Source: Lactifluus volemus
Taxonomy: Eukaryota; Basidiomycota; Agaricomycetes; Russulales; Russulaceae
NCBI GenBank assembly: GCA_022376515.1
Contig: WTXI01000312.1
Location: 1 to 41,650, forward strand
Direction of reading: 5' to 3'
DNA length: 41,650 bases
How positions within the stretch are numbered: position 1 is the stretch's first letter; every line of letters starts with the position of its first letter. A model generated the notes under the pieces. It did no database searches. It was not told the origin of the DNA and saw only the letters and a list, made by a program, of their open reading frames with translations. The position numbers and the translations under genes are program-made. Below, one piece after another: positions 9,249 through 17,965 of the stretch.

Positions 9249-10127
9249 TCAGCACTCCCAGAAGGAGGGGTCCAGGTTGTGGACGTCGTCATCGTAGTCA
9301 TCGCTGTACCAATTCTGCTCCGCTTCGTAATCGGCTTTCGCATCCTTGGCCCAGGCAGCAGGGTAGCGGTGACTCTTGTAATTCTCGTGCCCCGTACCAA
9401 GGAGACACTCACCGCCCTTGCGCGGGCAGTTGACGTGCGGGGTCCAGCAGCGGGCGCCGACATGCCCGAGCTTGCGGCACAGGTTGCAGCGGGTGTTAGG
9501 CGGCTGCCACCCCTTAGCCGTCCTCTTGCCCTTCATGTCGCGTGCACCGGTATACGGCTTCTTAGTGGTGCGCTTGGGACGTTCCTCCTCGCTGCTGCCG
9601 GCTCCTCCACGTATGCGCGATCCCCCTACTTGTTGCCTGGTTTCTTCATTGGGAAGGGGGCGAGGAGGCGGTGGTGGGGCACCATGGACGATGACGGGTG
9701 GTGGAGAGTTGAAGTGCCGAGGCGGCGGCCCTCGTATGTCTGCTCTGTCGCTGAGGATGAAGGGGAGGAGTCTGGTGGTCGTCCCAGTGGTTCCAAGGCG
9801 TCGGATACTGTCCTCGTGCTTCTTGCGGAGGGCGCTAAGGTTCTGCCCTAGTTTCCTCCCTTCCAGCTTCAATCGCTCCTTTTCCTCCACCGTCCACCTG
9901 TAGCGCTGTACCTCTGCTGTTAGTCCTGGATCCCCTAGTTGTCTGAGTGCCTCGTCGACGGTGCGGCGGAAGACGTGGGTAGGGTGGAATAGGACCAGGT
10001 CGTCGCGACCCGTCTGTTTGTCTGGGTGACTGCGGGCATTGAGGGGGGCTTCAAACGGTCCTTCTCCCGTTCTGGTGTATCCAGCGATGTAAGAGTCGTC
10101 TCTCATGGCGAACTTGACGAACTCCAT
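9249..10127 (-). CDS. Extra retrotransposon ORF downstream of pol, with CCHC zinc knuckle
   Basis: An uninterrupted 292-residue frame between the chromodomain ORF and the 3' LTR. Near residues 205-218 it has CNLCRKLGHVGARC, a CX2CX4HX4C knuckle, followed by further Cys/His residues (HVNCPRKGGECLLGTGHENYKSH) that may form a second metal site. The middle is proline-rich and the end acidic. Typical Ty3/gypsy elements have no separate ORF here. It is intact while pol is broken. The knuckle suggests RNA or DNA binding, perhaps an accessory nucleocapsid-like role; this is inference. A captured host zinc-knuckle gene is the alternative. Confidence 0.7.
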   Translation of the reverse strand: MEFVKFAMRDDSYIAGYTRTGEGPFEAPLNARSHPDKQTGRDDLVLFHPTHVFRRTVDEALRQLGDPGLTAEVQRYRWTVEEKERLKLEGRKLGQNLSALRKKHEDSIRRLGTTGTTTRLLPFILSDRADIRGPPPRHFNSPPPVIVHGAPPPPPRPLPNEETRQQVGGSRIRGGAGSSEEERPKRTTKKPYTGARDMKGKRTAKGWQPPNTRCNLCRKLGHVGARCWTPHVNCPRKGGECLLGTGHENYKSHRYPAAWAKDAKADYEAEQNWYSDDYDDDVHNLDPSFWEC

Positions 10128-10156
10128 TTCTATGAATCCCCCTGATTCCGCGTCTT

Positions 10157-10780
10157 TTATCGTAAAGGAGTAGTCGTGGGGGTCGTCCTCTTCGTAGCGG
10201 TGGTACCCCGCAGGGGTGGGGATGGTTCTTTCTGGTATGGGGTCATGACTCTAGCGCGAGGTGGGGTAGGGAGGCGCGGTATTTCTTGGACGTCATCGTC
10301 GTCATCCACCGCGGTCTCGGAGGGTGTGGCTGGTACGTAGCGAGGAGAGGAAGGGGCTTCGGATACTGGGGAGGTGTCTCTCCCCATCAAGAGGTCCTGA
10401 ATGACCTGGACGTCAACCTGGGCAATTGCTGCGAGAAAGTCCCTGTCCTCGGGGCTATAGACCGCTACTGGGCGGCGAGGGTAGTAGGGGAAGTGGGAGA
10501 GGAGTTGTTGGGAGAGGAAGGCATTGAAGAGACTTGGACGGATCGAATGATGACTCGTCTTCTCTTCTTTGGCTTTGCTTTTATGTCTTCTGCGAGCGCC
10601 TTCTTTGGATGTTTCTGGACGAACTCTTTGAGGCAGTCCGGGGCCCGTATATTCCTTCGGTTCCCAGGTGTCATGTGCTTCGCTGTAGCCCTTCCATCGA
10701 ACCCTATATTGACGTTTCCTATTGTCCTTGCCTCCGCTCCACCGCATGTCTAGGATTGATCCACTTCGTACTCCGTTCAC
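10157..10780 (-). CDS. Pol C-terminal part with chromodomain
   Basis: 207 residues. The N-terminal MRWSGGKDNRKRQYRVRWKGY…DTWEP matches the chromodomain core (YxVRWKGY…TWEP) at the C-terminus of chromovirus integrases, which steers integration to modified histones. A basic linker and a Pro/Ser/acidic tail follow. It should be continuous with the integrase; separation from 11035-11331 is due to frame breaks around 10800-11030. The frame itself is open. Product if made alone is uncertain. Confidence 0.78.
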   Translation of the reverse strand: MNGVRSGSILDMRWSGGKDNRKRQYRVRWKGYSEAHDTWEPKEYTGPGLPQRVRPETSKEGARRRHKSKAKEEKTSHHSIRPSLFNAFLSQQLLSHFPYYPRRPVAVYSPEDRDFLAAIAQVDVQVIQDLLMGRDTSPVSEAPSSPRYVPATPSETAVDDDDDVQEIPRLPTPPRARVMTPYQKEPSPPLRGTTATKRTTPTTTPLR

Positions 10781-11034
10781 CTTCGATCAGTCAGGTGGAG
10801 GCTCTTCAAAGTTCTCACCGTGCTCCTCCGTCTCCTTATATGGTGAGAGAAGGGAGGCATGGAAGACGTCGTGTATCTTCCATGAGGCAGGGAGTCGCAA
10901 TTTGAAACCACCGGTGACACGACTTTGGTTACAAGGAAGGGCCATGCCGTTTTTGCTGAGTTTGGCGTGGGGTGTGTCGTCTTCAGATTAGTCCCTTCTA
11001 GCCAGACCTTCTCGCCTTCATGGAAGGGCTGTAG

Positions 11035-12487
11035 TTACGCTGCCCTTCTTCCTCTGGGCGTAGCGCTGCAACGTGTTTGAGCGGCTCTGATTGATCGTTG
11101 AGCCTGCTCTCTTACACGTTCCAGGGTGCGTTGCCTATCTTCCAGAAGGGGGACGTTGGTTGTGATCGGGTGGTCAGGTAGAGAGGGCGTGTGTCCCATG
11201 AGGAGTTCAAACGGCGTCTTGTTTGTGGTGGCGTTAGGCCACGACCTTTGTACGTACTGCGCCATAGGTAGCCAGACAGCCCAGTCGTCTTGTTCTAATT
11301 CCCGTAGATCCTTAAGTACTGCTCCAGCCACTGGTTAGTGCGTTCTGACTGCCCGTCGTCTGCGGGTGGTAGGCTGTACTGAGGTTCTGAGCCGACCCTA
11401 GTATCCGGCAGAGTTCTCGTGCGAAGTTGCGGTAAGCGAGGATCTCGGTCGAGATGACTTTCTAGGGCTCCATAGTGGGGGAACACGTGTTCGGCATACA
11501 GGATGCCACTCCTGGTGCGTCTATAGTTTTGTTGCAGGGGAGGAACACGGCTGCCTTGGTGCAGTCGTGGTCTGTGATCGTGAGGATAGAGTCGTATCCT
11601 TTGACAGGGGCAGGTCGGTTATCAGGTCTAGGCTATGGTTTCGAAGGGGGCGGCATTCGCTCCGTGGGGATGGGGAAGATGGGGATCTTAGGTTTGGTGG
11701 TACGGCTCTTCGTTGCTTGGCAGACAGGCATCCTTGCACGTAGTTTTTGACGAATTGTTTGACGTCAGGGCCACCAGTAGTCGCGCGTGACGAGCAGTAG
11801 GTGTAAAAAATTCCGGGTGTCCTGCCGTCTGGTGGTCATGGTAGTGAGCAACTATCTCCCGTCTCAGGGTGTTGTCTACCACGACAACTGGCTTGTTATC
11901 ATGGAACCAGATATCATCCCGTTTGTGCATCGGGGGTGGAGCTCCGACCAGTGGAGGAGTTCTGCGGGGGAGTGGGTCTGTGCTTCAAAGACGCGTTCTT
12001 CGAGAGAGGAGAGGCTGATGGCTCGGACGAAGACCGAATCAGGGGAGAACGATGACATCCTGGTTGTCTTCCTTTCCTTGGTCATAGTCTGGTCGGCGTG
12101 AGAGGTGGTCCGCTTTGTTGTATTTCCAGGCTTGTGGATCAATTTGTAATCATATTCTGCAAGTCGAGGGATGTACCGAGCTACTCTTCTGTTGATCTTC
12201 TGCGGGTTGCGCCAGTGTTGGAGGTTAGCATGGTCCGTGAAGACCAAGACTTCGTGTTGCGCTCCCAGTAGAAGATGTCGCCAGTTCTCTAGTCCTTTGA
12301 CTACTGCCATTAGCTCTCGATCAAAGATGTCATAGCCTCGTTCGGCCTCGTTCAGAGTTTCTGAATGATAGGCCACTGGTCGTTGCTTCCCATTGTCATC
12401 GCGTTGATAGAGGATGGCTCCTATTGCGTACTGAGAGGCATCCACTTCTAATTCGAACTGTTTGGTGTCATCTGGTCGGAAGAGCAC
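11035..12487 (-). pseudogene. Retrotransposon RNase H and integrase region, broken by frameshifts
   Basis: In element order: RNase H (LEVDASQYAIGAILYQ, DRELMAVVKGLENW, VFTDHANLQHW) at about 12450-12130; a zinc-binding HYHDHQTAGHP stretch near 11850; SLDLITDLPLSK from the integrase core near 11600; DDGQSERTNQWLEQYL with the catalytic Glu near 11340; and KTPFELLMGHTP near 11215. These sit in different frames, so at least five indels separate them. One break lies at the RT/RNase H junction near 12490 and a compensating pair near 12120 and 12050. As written the region cannot yield integrase. Sequencing indels are an alternative, since the LTRs are identical. Confidence 0.85.
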
Positions 12488-14001
12488 GGGGTCGTTGGTA
12501 CTATGTCAATTAACTTGTTCAGCGCGTCTGTGCACTCCTGCGTCCATTTGAACGTTTGTCCCTTTTTGAGGAGGCTGGTGAGAGGCTTGGCGATATGGGC
12601 GAATCCTTTGATGAAGGGTCTCTGGTACCCTAAGACTCCTAGGGTGCTCCGTACTTGGGTCACAGTTGACAGCTGCCGCGGCCATGTTGCTAGTCCACTC
12701 CGCTTGGTCGGATCTATGCGGATAGTTCCGTCTTTCACGTAGATGCCTAAGTATTCAACCGCGTCCTTCTCGAACTCGCACTTGGGGAGTTTGAGGAATA
12801 GGCTGTGATCGCGGAATACTTGTAGGACTTTCCGTGTTATCAGGCGGTGGCGGGCTGGGTCCTTGTGTGTGGCTATCAGGAAGTCGTCCATGTACCCGTG
12901 GCATTCCCCGGGGAATTCATCGTAGATGGGTTTAAAGGCCCTGTCCGCCATGCGTTGGAAGGTGGCCGGGGAGTTGTTTAGTCCAAATAACATGACGTTA
13001 GGGTGGTACAGTCCGAAGGGGGTTTTGAAGGCTGCTTTCCAACGGTCCTCCTCTTTGATGCGTATATTGTGGTACCCTGATCGGATATCGAACTTGGTGA
13101 ACAGTTCTTTGCCACTGAGCTCCTCCATGATCTGTTCTATCCTCGGCATAGGGTAGACGTCTCTGACTGTCCATTTGTTGACTTCACGATAGTCTTGGAT
13201 AGGACGGAGACTACCGTCTTTCTTCTTGATGAAGAACCAGGGTGTCGACCAGGGGGAGTTGGATTTTTCTATATAGTTTTTCTGCTCGTGTTCATCAATC
13301 CACTCCTTTGTGGCCTGTTTTTCCGCCGTGGTCAGGGGATACACCTTGCAGTTAATAACGTCCGGTGCTCCCGGTTTGAGTTTAATTGCGTGATCTTCCG
13401 GTCTGGATGGTGGGAATCGTTTCGATCCTTCTTCAGAGAAGACGTCGGCAAAGTCTCGGTATTGTGGGGGAATTTCTACTTTTTCTTTGTCTTTGTTCGC
13501 TTTTTCCGCCCACTGCTGTGCCATATTGACTTTGTTGACTAGGATGATTTCGTCTCCTTCTTCCCAGGCGGGGTCTACGCGCGCTCTTCGTACGATCATT
13601 CGTTCCTGTCTTTTCTTTACTCGGTCGTACCATTTGGCCTCTAGGTGTACTGGAGGTCCTTTTAGTTGACTGGTCTCCCAGTCAAACTTCGGCTGAAACG
13701 CTTTCAGCCAAGGGTACCCCAGGATAATTCGGTCCGAGCCCAGGTTTGAGACATAGAAGTTCTGTACTTCTTCCCTGTCTCCTTGTCTGACTCTGAGTTC
13801 GCAGTAGTGGGTGAGGGCTCCTGCTGTATTAGCGGAGCCGTCGGCATTGGTGATGGTTCGGGGGAGGGGGAGTTTCTGGAGGGCGACGTTTAGAAAGGAA
13901 GCGGTGGAGGTGTCCATGAGGTTTTCTGTGGCTCCGCTGTCCACAAGGGTTTTTACTTCGGCCATTCGCTGCATGGATCGGTAGGGCACATTCAAAATCA
14001 T
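12448..14001 (-). CDS. Retrotransposon protease and reverse transcriptase
   Basis: A frame of 517 residues opens with an aspartic protease (LVDSGATENLMD near residue 18) and continues into reverse transcriptase with SPWSTPWFFIKKKDGSLR, FDIRSGYHNIRIKEED, FGLNNSPATFQRM and the YMDD catalytic box (HGYMDDFLIATHKD). The RT thumb and connection are present (LGYQRPFIKGFAHIAKPLTSLLKKG). The frame ends 13 codons after the start of RNase H homology because of a one-base shift near 12490. It follows gag with a stop and about 70 bp between them. Protease and RT look catalytically complete. Confidence 0.9.
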   Translation of the reverse strand: MILNVPYRSMQRMAEVKTLVDSGATENLMDTSTASFLNVALQKLPLPRTITNADGSANTAGALTHYCELRVRQGDREEVQNFYVSNLGSDRIILGYPWLKAFQPKFDWETSQLKGPPVHLEAKWYDRVKKRQERMIVRRARVDPAWEEGDEIILVNKVNMAQQWAEKANKDKEKVEIPPQYRDFADVFSEEGSKRFPPSRPEDHAIKLKPGAPDVINCKVYPLTTAEKQATKEWIDEHEQKNYIEKSNSPWSTPWFFIKKKDGSLRPIQDYREVNKWTVRDVYPMPRIEQIMEELSGKELFTKFDIRSGYHNIRIKEEDRWKAAFKTPFGLYHPNVMLFGLNNSPATFQRMADRAFKPIYDEFPGECHGYMDDFLIATHKDPARHRLITRKVLQVFRDHSLFLKLPKCEFEKDAVEYLGIYVKDGTIRIDPTKRSGLATWPRQLSTVTQVRSTLGVLGYQRPFIKGFAHIAKPLTSLLKKGQTFKWTQECTDALNKLIDIVPTTPCSSDQMTPNSSN

Positions 14002-14072
14002 AGAATTCCGAGTCCTAATACCGATCCGATACAGTCTTATAGCTCTTTCCCAGGCCGGTGGGTTAGAGCCGC

Positions 14073-15164
14073 CTAAAAACCCTCGTCTTTCAGCATGCTG
14101 TCCATGAGCTCTTCGCGTTGCTCCCTGGTCATTCCTCTGACTTTCCCTAGGAAGTCTTTCTTATCGTCGTCTTCCTCTGGCTCCTCCCTTGGCTCCGTAC
14201 TGGCTGTAGAGGCTTCCTTCGCTACTACGTGTTTGGGCGCGGTCTTCCAAGTGTTCGTCCTTCCCTTCTTCTTGGGGCAGACTCTGGCCATGTGCCCGGT
14301 CTCTTTGCAGAAGAAGCAAGCTCCTTTCTTCATGAGGCTGTCTTTCTCCGCGTCTGTCATGGCGTTGACTTGGATATTGTCCACGTCCATGGCATCCGAT
14401 CGTCGGTCCTTCTGTCTGTTTTTGGCACGTTCTTGCCAGGTGCGTCTGCCGTCTTTGCTTTCTTTGTACTTTTTGACACGTTCCTGGAATCCATGCGCGC
14501 CCCATTCTGCCCATTTGGCTTGTTCAGCCCTAGCCGCATCCGCCCATTGCTGGAAGGTGCGCGGGGCTGGATTGATGTGGTAGAGGGCGTTGTGTAGTGC
14601 CTGTTGGAGTCCTTGTCGAAACATGATGATGGTTCCTTTGTCTTGAAGGCTTCTGTTTGCCTTCCTGGCGAGTTCCGTGAAGTCGCTGACGTAGGTGTCC
14701 AATTCTCCTCCCTTCATCTGAAGGTTGGAGAGGTTCCTTTCCGCGTTCTGTTCTGCTGCCGTGTCCTGGAACGCGCTCCTGAATTCATCCGCGAAAGTGT
14801 CCCACAGCCATTGGTTGTCATAACCGACTGGGTTCACGTTTCGCGTCGTGACGTTGTGGAGCCATTGGACCTGGGTCCTGTTCCAGTTGGCGACTTTGGG
14901 TCCTTTGATGTAGGACAGACAGTTGGCGACTCTTTGGTAGGGAAGGGCGAAGGCGTAGTTGAAGGTGTTATTGAGGCAGAAGAGGTTCCACTCGTCCATA
15001 AAGTCATCCGCTTTCTGTCTGTCTCCATCAAAGATGGTGGGTGGTCGTCCTGTGGGTGCTCCCATGAGATAGCCTGGTCCTGGCATCGGTCCTGTGGCAG
15101 GCCACCTCCCGGGGGTCCACCTCCTGGGGGTCCGGCCGGGGGCCAGCCTGGGGGCCTCCTCCAT
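14073..15164 (-). CDS. Retrotransposon gag polyprotein
   Basis: 363 residues with the gag capsid pattern (FDGDRQKADDFMDEWNLFC, LSYIKGPKVANWN, AEQNAERNLSNLQMKGGELDTYVSDF), followed by a CCHC nucleocapsid knuckle CFFCKETGHMARVC near residue 285 and an acidic tail. Capsid plus zinc knuckle packages the element RNA. The N-terminal 30 residues are Gly/Pro/Arg-rich and come from a GGGGGCC-like repeat at 15090-15240; another frame there reads PPQGPPQGPP, so the true start and a possible indel are uncertain. Stop and spacing suggest pol is made by readthrough or separately. Confidence 0.88.
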   Translation of the reverse strand: MEEAPRLAPGRTPRRWTPGRWPATGPMPGPGYLMGAPTGRPPTIFDGDRQKADDFMDEWNLFCLNNTFNYAFALPYQRVANCLSYIKGPKVANWNRTQVQWLHNVTTRNVNPVGYDNQWLWDTFADEFRSAFQDTAAEQNAERNLSNLQMKGGELDTYVSDFTELARKANRSLQDKGTIIMFRQGLQQALHNALYHINPAPRTFQQWADAARAEQAKWAEWGAHGFQERVKKYKESKDGRRTWQERAKNRQKDRRSDAMDVDNIQVNAMTDAEKDSLMKKGACFFCKETGHMARVCPKKKGRTNTWKTAPKHVVAKEASTASTEPREEPEEDDDKKDFLGKVRGMTREQREELMDSMLKDEGF

Positions 15165-15397
15165 GAGGCGGGCCTTGAGGCGGTCCTTGCGGCGGGCCTT
15201 GAGGTGGACCTTGAGGCGGACCTGGGGGCGGTGCTCCTCCTTGGTTAAGCACCCAACCTTGATCTACAATCAGAGGGAGTGGCCTCCTCCTCTTATTGCT
15301 AGGTTGGCTACGGCCGTTGGTGCTTCGGTCATGGTTGCTCTGACTTGTATCGGTTCTGGTTCTATTGTGATGGCGTTTACCTGTTCTGCGAGGTGAG

Positions 15398-15808
15398 TCA
15401 TCGGGTGTTCGCTGGTGGTTCTTGGTAGGAGTGGGTGGACAGGGAGTCGTTGGTTCTGGTTCCCCGTGCTTCCTCGTCTTCGCTGTCCTCCCTTATTGCA
15501 TTGAGAGCGCGGTTGTTCGGGTGTTGGGCGTCGTTCTCGCGCCACCATCCTGCTCCTGCTGCTTCATTAAGCCTGAGTGCAGGGCAAGACTTGAGTATTT
15601 CGTGGTGGCGCAGCACGGCGTGCCAGACGTCGTTGATGAACTCTACGCGGATTGACTCTCCTTCTTGTACAACGCAGTAACACCGGTCCGTGGGGTTCCA
15701 GTATATACCGCCTTTCACATGCGCAGGTAAATCGTCGTTGTATCGGGTGGGCACTGGGATCAGTGTTTCGTTGTCGGGGAATTCTATTCTGAGGAGGGTT
15801 GCGCTCAT
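15398..15808 (-). CDS. Retrotransposon leader ORF upstream of gag, 136 aa
   Basis: Open frame MSATLLRIEFPDNETLIPVPTR…, with WNPTDRCYCVVQEG and AVLRHHEILKSCPALRLNEAAG. Composition is that of an ordinary globular protein. After its stop, coding-like sequence continues in another frame at 15270-15410 (AEQVNAITIEPEPIQVRA), so it may be the N-terminal part of a longer gag precursor broken by an indel. Reading of this family from memory suggests similar ORFs precede gag in other basidiomycete gypsy elements; I cannot confirm that. Confidence 0.5.
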   Translation of the reverse strand: MSATLLRIEFPDNETLIPVPTRYNDDLPAHVKGGIYWNPTDRCYCVVQEGESIRVEFINDVWHAVLRHHEILKSCPALRLNEAAGAGWWRENDAQHPNNRALNAIREDSEDEEARGTRTNDSLSTHSYQEPPANTR

Positions 15809-15863
15809 ATTGCAACTGCAAGTACGCCGACTTCTAAGGCAGTTCTGGCAAAGGGATGAAAAT

Positions 15864-16130
15864 CTAGGCGCCGTCGTGTTCTAGTTCCGGGTCAAGCGTT
15901 TCCAATAGGATTGTCTCGCTTCTGTAGTCTTCTAGACTGTCGCTCAGGATCTCGTCTGCTTGCTCGATGGTCTGAGCAAGTTCGTGGAGTTCCGTCTGGA
16001 GCCTTCGCTTCTTTTCACCTGTAGCTAGGTCGAGTAGAAGGAGTACTGTGTAGTATTCCTGCTCCGCGGAGATCCGGATGGCAAGCGCCTCTACCAGATG
16101 TTCAATGCGGTCGTTCGGGGGTTCTGCCAC
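15864..16130 (-). CDS. Retrotransposon leader ORF just inside the 5' LTR, helical, 88 aa
   Basis: The first codon in this frame is GTG, giving a sequence rich in Glu, Leu and Ala (RLQTELHELAQTIEQADEILSDSLEDY), predicted helical. It starts about 30 bp inside the LTR and lies in the usual primer-binding and leader zone. No tRNA-type primer site (TGG...) abuts the LTR. It may be the start of a longer precursor joined with 15398-15808. Support is modest. Confidence 0.35.
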   Translation of the reverse strand: MAEPPNDRIEHLVEALAIRISAEQEYYTVLLLLDLATGEKKRRLQTELHELAQTIEQADEILSDSLEDYRSETILLETLDPELEHDGA

Positions 16131-16160
16131 CTTTCAGTGGTGTGTGGGAGCTTGGACTTA

Positions 16161-16612
16161 TGTTAGGGACTAGCTGTTCCTAGTTCCTAAAATAGGATCA
16201 AGTGTTTCAGGAGGACCAACAGAGACGTGAGTCTGAATTGGGTCTAGCTAAGTTATAGCACTTAGAGGGCTTCAAGAGAGAAAGGAAGAGGGATCACAAG
16301 GGGATTTGTGAGGAGGTTCAAGAGGCTAGTATTGGAGAGAAGTCCAAGCTGAAGAGCAAGGACACAAATCGAGGAGTCTTTATATACTGTACAGGGCAAA
16401 GGGCGAGTGACATCAGTAATGATGTCATGAGCCTGGATCTAACTACGACGTCATCGAAGTTCTAGGCTAATGATGTCATAAGAGTCACTATGAGTCATGA
16501 ACATACTGTTCCGTGTCGTACAAGGTGAGGCTCTGTCCGTAAGCGAGAATGTAGACGGAAATGAAAAGACATGAGGTAGTAGGGAGGCAGAGGTCCAGAT
16601 GAATCCGTAACA
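16161..16612 (-). repeat. LTR (5' LTR in element sense), 452 bp
   Basis: TG...CA ends; right flank GTTGA repeats the left flank of 8761. This copy would drive transcription of the element leftward. Confidence 0.95.
16379..16388 (-). promoter_or_regulatory. TATA box in the promoter LTR
   Basis: AGTATATAAA on the minus strand, correctly oriented for leftward transcription; the same box is in the other LTR at 8979-8988. Confidence 0.5.
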
Positions 16613-16617
16613 GTTGA

Positions 16618-17182
16618 TAACAACTTGGGATGACAATCCCTGATAATGACAAGATTACCATATCAAGGTATCGTTATCAGTAACTTGGGATAACAATGCC
16701 CTGCATGGTTAATCTTATCTTACAAGGTATTGCTTTTGTAAATTTCGTTGGGACAGCTCCTTTACAGTCATGTCTCACACAGGTAATTTTTTTTAACTCT
16801 TGTTTTGACTTAATAATTGAGTTAACAGCTTGTATATTACTATATAGAATACATTTATTATATATTAGGTCCATGAGGGGAATAATATTGGAACGACATA
16901 GTGGAAGGAGAAAGAGAGGCAAAGTCGCGTGAGTGACACTATATATAGTAAGTGGGCTACAGCCCTGGACATTTATGTTCACGTGCACAAATGACCGTTT
17001 GCCACTTTCTCCTTCCACCCGCCACCAAGACTCGCACGCTGCATTCAAGCAGCCCTTGATTCTATCTCCCTCTCCTTTACTTCCCTGTTGCATTGACCGC
17101 GCATCAAAGGCCACCCACACACTGTCACGGTGTCCTCCCATCGAGACAAGAGCCCTGCGAGTAACAGAGGCCTTGAGGCTCA
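16618..17182. other. TA-element interior: subterminal repeats then AT-rich sequence with a TATA box
   Basis: Repeats continue to about 16740. From 16790 the sequence is AT-rich. CTATATATAG near 16940 is followed by a pyrimidine-rich leader, which may be the captured promoter of the coding fragment behind it. No gene is recognised. Confidence 0.4.
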
Positions 17183-17417
17183 AATGGCAACGGCTGACGA
17201 GCTGCTTGCTGAGTCCCCATCTCTTCTTCCTACAATGTCACCCGATGCCTCGCCCTTGGCGGCCACGCCTTCCCGTCCCCCGCGCTCGCCCCTACGCATA
17301 GCGACACTACTGCAAGACTATTTCTCACCCAGATATCGTACCTAGCCCAGGCTGGAAAGTGATGGATGACATGGAGAGCTCGTGGGGGTCTCGAGCTATA
17401 AAGATTGAGCATTCAAT
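17183..17417 (+). pseudogene. Coding-like exon fragment inside the TA element
   Basis: Starting ATGGCAACG, one frame reads MATADELLAESPSLLP…PRSPLRIATLLQDYFSPRYRT and stops. A second frame overlapping its end reads ISHPDIVPSPGWKVMDDMESSW and reaches a possible donor GTATGTAT at 17420, with a pyrimidine-rich acceptor TTTCTTTAG near 17475. This looks like the 5' part of a captured, already broken gene. No family is recognised. Confidence 0.35.
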
Positions 17418-17559
17418 GGTATGTATCAACCTTCCCCTCTCGTTAAAAAAAAAAGGGCTAATGTTTATTTCTTTAGCCGCCGCGGTGCAAACGCGGGTCG
17501 AGCGTCCCCCGTGATGCCTTTCGTCTGTCATCGTCGTCGTCAGGGCACACCAATGCCTT

Positions 17560-17720
17560 TTTTGTTAAAGTAAAGCTCAGCGCGAATAGAAAGAACGCTG
17601 TTATATTTCGTAGCCAACCTGTTAAAGTAAAGCTATACAGGTATTTAGTTTATGTAGCTACGAAGAGAAGAGAAGAAAAGGTGCTCACCTCAGCGCGAAT
17701 AGAAAGAACGCTGAGGTACT
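17560..17720. repeat. Pair of 23-bp direct repeats with palindromic ends
   Basis: CAGCG...CGCTG units of 23 bp at 17578-17600 and 17691-17713 are identical. A TGTTAAAGTAAAGCT word also repeats at about 17563 and 17620. Function unknown; no gene in this stretch. Confidence 0.5.
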
Positions 17721-17965
17721 GCCGCTTAAGGCGGGGTTTTTATCTTCATATCGAGTGTGCGCTATGTGAAGGGTAGCAAAGGCCCCAGTGGGGTAGAAAG
17801 TACTCGAAACCTTTAAAAAGGGGAATGATATCCCTGCTAAGGTATGAAAGGGAAGGATAAGGGTAAAGTCAAACTTCTTCACTGATCTACTGTCCATGGT
17901 CCGTGCGCGCCACTTTAGGGCTGGCCAATGTACGTACTCCAACATTTTTTACTACCCTCGGCGAA

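Larger units (their letters stand above)
8761..16612 (-). mobile_element. Ty3/gypsy chromovirus-type LTR retrotransposon, nested in the TA element
   Basis: Two 452-bp LTRs (8761-9212 and 16161-16612) read as identical, start TG and end CA, and are flanked by the 5-bp duplication GTTGA (8756-8760, 16613-16617). The element is 7852 bp and is transcribed on the minus strand: short leader ORFs, gag with CCHC knuckle, protease, reverse transcriptase, RNase H, integrase, chromodomain, then an extra zinc-knuckle ORF. A purine-rich tract (GGGAGGTAA in element sense) abuts the LTR at 9213. Several frameshifts cut pol. Identical LTRs mean a very recent insertion. It entered the subterminal repeats of the larger element and not F-box C directly. 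Confidence 0.93.

Noticed and set aside
10286..10753. Plus-strand frames over the retrotransposon, such as 10286-10753 and 14604-15248
   Set aside because: Shadows of the minus-strand gag/pol and knuckle ORFs.
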